Source of the DNA: Pseudomonadota bacterium
GTDB taxonomy: Bacteria; Pseudomonadota; Gammaproteobacteria; Burkholderiales; Ferrovaceae
DNA: 8,395 nt
NCBI GenBank assembly: GCA_021828745.1
Contig: JAJZDE010000056.1
Span: 1 to 8,395 of the forward strand
Direction of reading: 5' to 3'
Shown in pieces: positions 6,374 to 8,395 of the stretch; within the stretch, counting starts at the first letter, position 1; every line of letters begins with the position of its first letter. The translations under genes were made by a program, and so were the position numbers. The notes beneath the pieces were generated by a model, which saw only the letters and a program-made list of their open reading frames with translations, searched no databases and had not been told where the DNA came from.

Positions 6374-6377
6374 GGAG
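6372..6377 (+). promoter_or_regulatory. Ribosome-binding site of the HTH gene
   Basis: AAGGAG overlaps the stop codon of the TIGR04255 gene and lies 6 nt before ATG 6384. It sets that ATG as the start, rather than the far upstream ATG in the same frame at 6273, which would lie inside the preceding gene. Confidence 0.75.
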
Positions 6378-6383
6378 AAGAGA

Positions 6384-7106
6384 ATGCGCAATTCGCAAGT
6401 GTCGGCCAACTGCAATTCCGTGATCTGTCAGGGTGCCATGCGCCATCTCTACGGCGAAGGTACCGGAAGCATCATCGTCGAAGAACAGTCTGCGCCTTAC
6501 CAAGGCGTTCCGTGGGTGTGGGATCTGCTGAGACACGACGCCACTCAGAAATTATGGGAAGGCCATACCGCGACGACCGGCGCGTGCCTTGTTTTCATAA
6601 TAAATTGCATCGACTCCCTGGAAGCACCTACTGCGATAGGATCCAATTTCGAAGCCGCGCTGCCACCCACCACGCTCTCCCCAGGGTCCGTGCTGGACAG
6701 GGTGCGTTCCGTCTTCGGTCTGAACATTAGCGAGACCGCAGAGGTTTTCGGCATCACACGGCAGACTGCCTACCAATGGATGAAACTCGTCGACATGGAG
6801 CAGGTGCGCTCCTACGAGAATCGCGACCGCATCGGGCAACTCTACCGTGCGACGCAATCATGGCAGAACTTTCCGCCGCTCAAGGGGCGCTGGCTCCATG
6901 CGCTCCTTCCTGTCGGCAACACCGTGTTCGACCTTCTCAAAGCCACCCAAACTGATCTCAATGCCCTGCAGGACGCCTACCTTGCACTCGCCGCCAGCAC
7001 ACCTGACAGGCGGCGCAAGGAGGGTGAGCGCGCGACCCAAGCCGTAACCGCGCTGGCTGGCGCGTTAGCTGGTCTCGGTGCGGGGCGCAAGGCTCGGAAT
7101 GAGTGA
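6384..7106 (+). CDS. Helix-turn-helix protein, likely antitoxin or regulator of the zeta module
   Basis: This 240-aa protein carries one clear helix-turn-helix at about 104-136 (VLDRVRSVFGLNISETAEVF, then GITRQTAYQWMK), similar to XRE-type DNA-binding domains. The N-terminal ~95 residues are not recognised. The segment after the HTH (GRWLHALLPVGNTVFDLLKA, 168-187) may be a dimer or toxin-contact region. The alanine-rich and basic C-terminus (DRRRKEGERAT, then LAGLGAGRKARNE) looks flexible. Its stop lies 8 nt inside the zeta gene (ATGAGTGA), so the two are made together, the usual order for antitoxin before toxin. It is the only evident DNA-binding protein of the cargo, so it is the prime candidate to control the shared divergent promoter region. 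The family is not named; the function is inferred from HTH and context. Confidence 0.75.
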   Translation: MRNSQVSANCNSVICQGAMRHLYGEGTGSIIVEEQSAPYQGVPWVWDLLRHDATQKLWEGHTATTGACLVFIINCIDSLEAPTAIGSNFEAALPPTTLSPGSVLDRVRSVFGLNISETAEVFGITRQTAYQWMKLVDMEQVRSYENRDRIGQLYRATQSWQNFPPLKGRWLHALLPVGNTVFDLLKATQTDLNALQDAYLALAASTPDRRRKEGERATQAVTALAGALAGLGAGRKARNE

Positions 7107-7821
7107 TCTGAGTCCGCGCGCAGTCTTTCTGGAACGATTGCGGGTGCGCTTGCATGGGATTCCCGAAGAGGATCGGCGCCTACTGGTATTGATCGCCGGC
7201 CATAACGGTGCCGGCAAAACCACGATCTACAACGAAACGCTTGCCAACGCCCTCGACGCCTATCTGGTATCCCATATTAACCCGGATGAAGTCGAGCAGA
7301 CCATCACCATCGGTATGGGTGAGCATAGTCTTACCAAGGATGAATTCGAGGAATTTGCCGCGAAGGAAGTTGCCCGCTTGCGCCAGCAATACCTCGACCA
7401 AGAGATCAACTTCAGCTTCGAAACCGTACTCTCCGACCCCAAGCAGGACAAGATTGGGTTCATGAATGAAGCACGTCGTCGCGGCTACTTGGTGCTGCTC
7501 ATTGCCGTTGGCCTCGAATCGATTGAGAAGTCCAAGGCGCGCGTGGCCATCCGGCACGCCAAGGGTGGCCACAATGTCCGCGAGGACAAGATCGAGGATC
7601 GTTACGGGCGGGTGCTGCTAAATTTCGCGCACGGCGCTCACGCCGCCACGCTGGCGATCTTCTTCGACAACAGCGAGGATCGCAGTGAGAACGGCTTGGA
7701 TACCTACTGGGACATTGCTTTCTTTGAGAATGGGGAGTTGGTTGTCAAGGATGAATCTCCACCGGCATGGTGGCATCAAGTTGAGAGTACCTTCCATCGA
7801 TTGAATGCCGGTGCAATGTAA
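7099..7821 (+). CDS. Zeta-toxin-type P-loop kinase
   Basis: This 240-aa protein has the layout of the zeta/PezT toxin family, kinases that phosphorylate UDP-N-acetylglucosamine or related small substrates and block cell-wall synthesis. A Walker A motif GHNGAGKT sits at 34-41 (K40). INPDE (60-64, D63), NFSFETVLSD (104-113, E108) and RVAIRHAKGGHNV (148-160) with IEDRYGRVL (165-173) supply the expected substrate and nucleotide contacts. No epsilon-type small helical antitoxin is present; the partner is instead the 240-aa HTH protein, or the TIGR04255 protein. The ATG at 7099 overlaps the HTH stop. A GTG at 7078 in the same frame is an alternative start. The stop codon lies at the very edge of the right long repeat. 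The toxin role is inferred from the family; related P-loop kinases are not all toxins. Confidence 0.85.
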   Translation: MSDLSPRAVFLERLRVRLHGIPEEDRRLLVLIAGHNGAGKTTIYNETLANALDAYLVSHINPDEVEQTITIGMGEHSLTKDEFEEFAAKEVARLRQQYLDQEINFSFETVLSDPKQDKIGFMNEARRRGYLVLLIAVGLESIEKSKARVAIRHAKGGHNVREDKIEDRYGRVLLNFAHGAHAATLAIFFDNSEDRSENGLDTYWDIAFFENGELVVKDESPPAWWHQVESTFHRLNAGAM

Positions 7822-7912
7822 ATCGCCTCAGCTTTTTAGATATGTCTGGGGACTGCTTCGACCCCCTGAGTGGTCGGTATCCTAAACAGAATCGAAAGTC
7901 AGCAGAGGCCGA
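7821..7912 (+). repeat. Right copy of ~92-bp cargo-flanking inverted repeat
   Basis: This is the inverted partner of 3378-3470. It starts at the last base of the zeta stop codon (TAA 7819-7821) and reads away from the cargo into the right backbone. It ends in GGCCGA, as the left copy does on its own strand. It contains TCTGGGG and CCCCCTGA, which could form an imperfect hairpin around a 9-nt loop; the left copy has the related pair TCTGAGGA and TCCCCAGA. The run of five T at 7833-7837 has no clear hairpin before it. A short reading frame (7842-7958) starts inside it. Confidence 0.85.
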
Positions 7913-7958
7913 TAACCCGTCTGACATTGTGCCAGATAAAATACTGCTTCTGACCTGA
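7842..7958 (+). other. Possible 38-codon reading frame starting in the right repeat
   Basis: ATG at 7842 opens 38 codons ending in TGA (7956-7958). The first 24 (MSGDCFDPLSGRYPKQN, then RKSAEAD) closely match the reading frame that starts at 3448 on the minus strand in the left copy (MSEDCFDPQSGRYPKRN, then WTSAEAE). Three of the base differences are silent and the rest alter residues. No ribosome-binding site is visible for either frame, so this may simply follow from the DNA repeat. It could also be the remnant of an old gene start. Confidence 0.25.
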
Positions 7959-8021
7959 CCGAAATAGTGCAGTAGCACCCGTACGCAATGTGTGCCATAT
8001 TGCTGACATTGGCAATGCCCA
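7959..8021. other. Short intergenic stretch before the right-hand gene
   Basis: Between the right repeat and the last gene I see no RNA gene and no convincing promoter. A TAAAAT at 7937-7942 could be a -10 box but lacks a -35 partner. ATTGG at 8008-8012 and CCAAT at 8019-8023 can form a small hairpin over the first possible start codon. Confidence 0.3.
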
Positions 8022-8395
8022 ATGCGAATGCTTTCCATGACCCTCCCAGCCGACCTGATTTGCTTTGAGCCGGATTTTGACCGGTGGCTGAGTGGTCAAG
8101 ACCTGACACTGGCCAGATTGCTCCTGAATGAGCCTACCGTCAGGTTGGAAGACTCTGACGCTCGCCGCTTTGAGGATGCATTGCTGGCACAGATGGAGGT
8201 CGATGGTGGTAACAAGACTGCCATCATCGCTTGGTTACGGATTGCATACCTGAGAGCGAAGCATCTGAGAGATGCGGGCAGAACTGACCTGCCTTCTCTG
8301 CGTCTTGCGGTATCGGTGGATCCCCAGAAGAGCCCCTTTGTTCGTTCCCGGGTCGAAATGTTACCCAACGCCTTGGTTTGGCGATCCGCTTTATG
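8022..8395 (+). CDS. Unrecognised protein, N-terminal part (gene continues beyond the window)
   Basis: The frame stays open for about 124 codons up to the last base, with no stop seen. Three in-frame ATGs are possible starts (8022, 8028, 8037) after a stop at 8004-8006, and none has a good ribosome-binding site. From 8037 it reads MTLPADLICFEPDFDRWL, then LARLLLNEPTVRLEDSD, DALLAQMEVDGG, KTAIIAWLRIAYLRAKHL and SLRLAVSVDP. The composition is that of a soluble, helical, rather acidic protein, and it is far more protein-like than the serine- and arginine-rich minus-strand frame over the same bases. I do not recognise a family. It lies outside the repeat pair, so I infer it belongs to the backbone of the mobile element, perhaps a partner of the recombinase. 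Confidence 0.6.
   Translation, partial: MRMLSMTLPADLICFEPDFDRWLSGQDLTLARLLLNEPTVRLEDSDARRFEDALLAQMEVDGGNKTAIIAWLRIAYLRAKHLRDAGRTDLPSLRLAVSVDPQKSPFVRSRVEMLPNALVWRSAL

Noticed and set aside
6273..6383. N-terminal extension of the HTH gene from an upstream ATG
   Set aside because: It would lie fully inside the TIGR04255 gene. A good AAGGAG site marks ATG 6384 instead.
7822..7840. Intrinsic terminator after the zeta gene
   Set aside because: There is a T-run but no stable hairpin directly before it.
3378..7912. Insertion sequence or transposon with terminal inverted repeats
   Set aside because: No transposase is encoded between the repeats, and no target-site duplication was evident next to them.
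8096..8368. 90-codon minus-strand frame at the right edge
   Set aside because: Serine- and arginine-rich composition typical of antisense frames; the plus frame over the same bases is open throughout and more protein-like.
1..8395. CRISPR array
   Set aside because: No regularly spaced short direct repeats were seen on either strand.

Overview
The window looks like one end of an integrated mobile element from a proteobacterium. The species cannot be named from the sequence. Support for the general placement is the moderate GC content, good Shine-Dalgarno sites, sigma70-type promoters, and the kind of integrase and cargo. The first ~29 bases read, on the minus strand, like the T-arm and start of the 3' acceptor strand of a tRNA. 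No intact tRNA body follows, as expected for an attachment-site half. An AT-rich, gene-free leader (to 258) follows and ends in a promoter.

Backbone, left: a promoter drives two translationally coupled plus-strand genes. One is a 175-aa protein with a ParB-like motif. The other is a very large (848 aa) tyrosine recombinase with a complete set of plausible catalytic residues. Backbone, right: the window ends inside an unrecognised plus-strand gene (from about 8022) that is still open at the last base.

Cargo (3474-7821): two divergent three-gene operons share a 168-bp intergenic region with back-to-back overlapping promoters. The minus operon is a bacterial ubiquitin-like conjugation system: a single-domain multiubiquitin-family Ubl (89 aa), a DUF6791-ThiF E1-like protein (408 aa) and a DUF6527 protein (155 aa). 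The last two genes overlap their upstream neighbours by 26 nt each. The plus operon encodes a TIGR04255-family protein, a helix-turn-helix protein and a zeta-toxin-type kinase. It looks like a toxin-antitoxin or abortive-infection module. By eye, the cargo genes are somewhat richer in GC than the recombinase gene.

The least expected structure is a ~92-bp repeat (core 76 bp, about 86% identical) in inverted orientation at the two ends of the cargo (3378-3470 and 7821-7912). Each copy begins within about 5 nt of the stop codon of the outermost cargo gene, so the cargo fits exactly between the copies. Seen from the genes, both copies are in the same orientation: directly 3' of the last gene of each operon. 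This suggests cassette-like insertion or exchange of defence cargo in a recombinase-encoded island, or a shared 3' element. The overall plan, a large recombinase next to defence-type cargo, resembles islands such as the Gamma-Mobile-Trio elements, but membership is not shown here.
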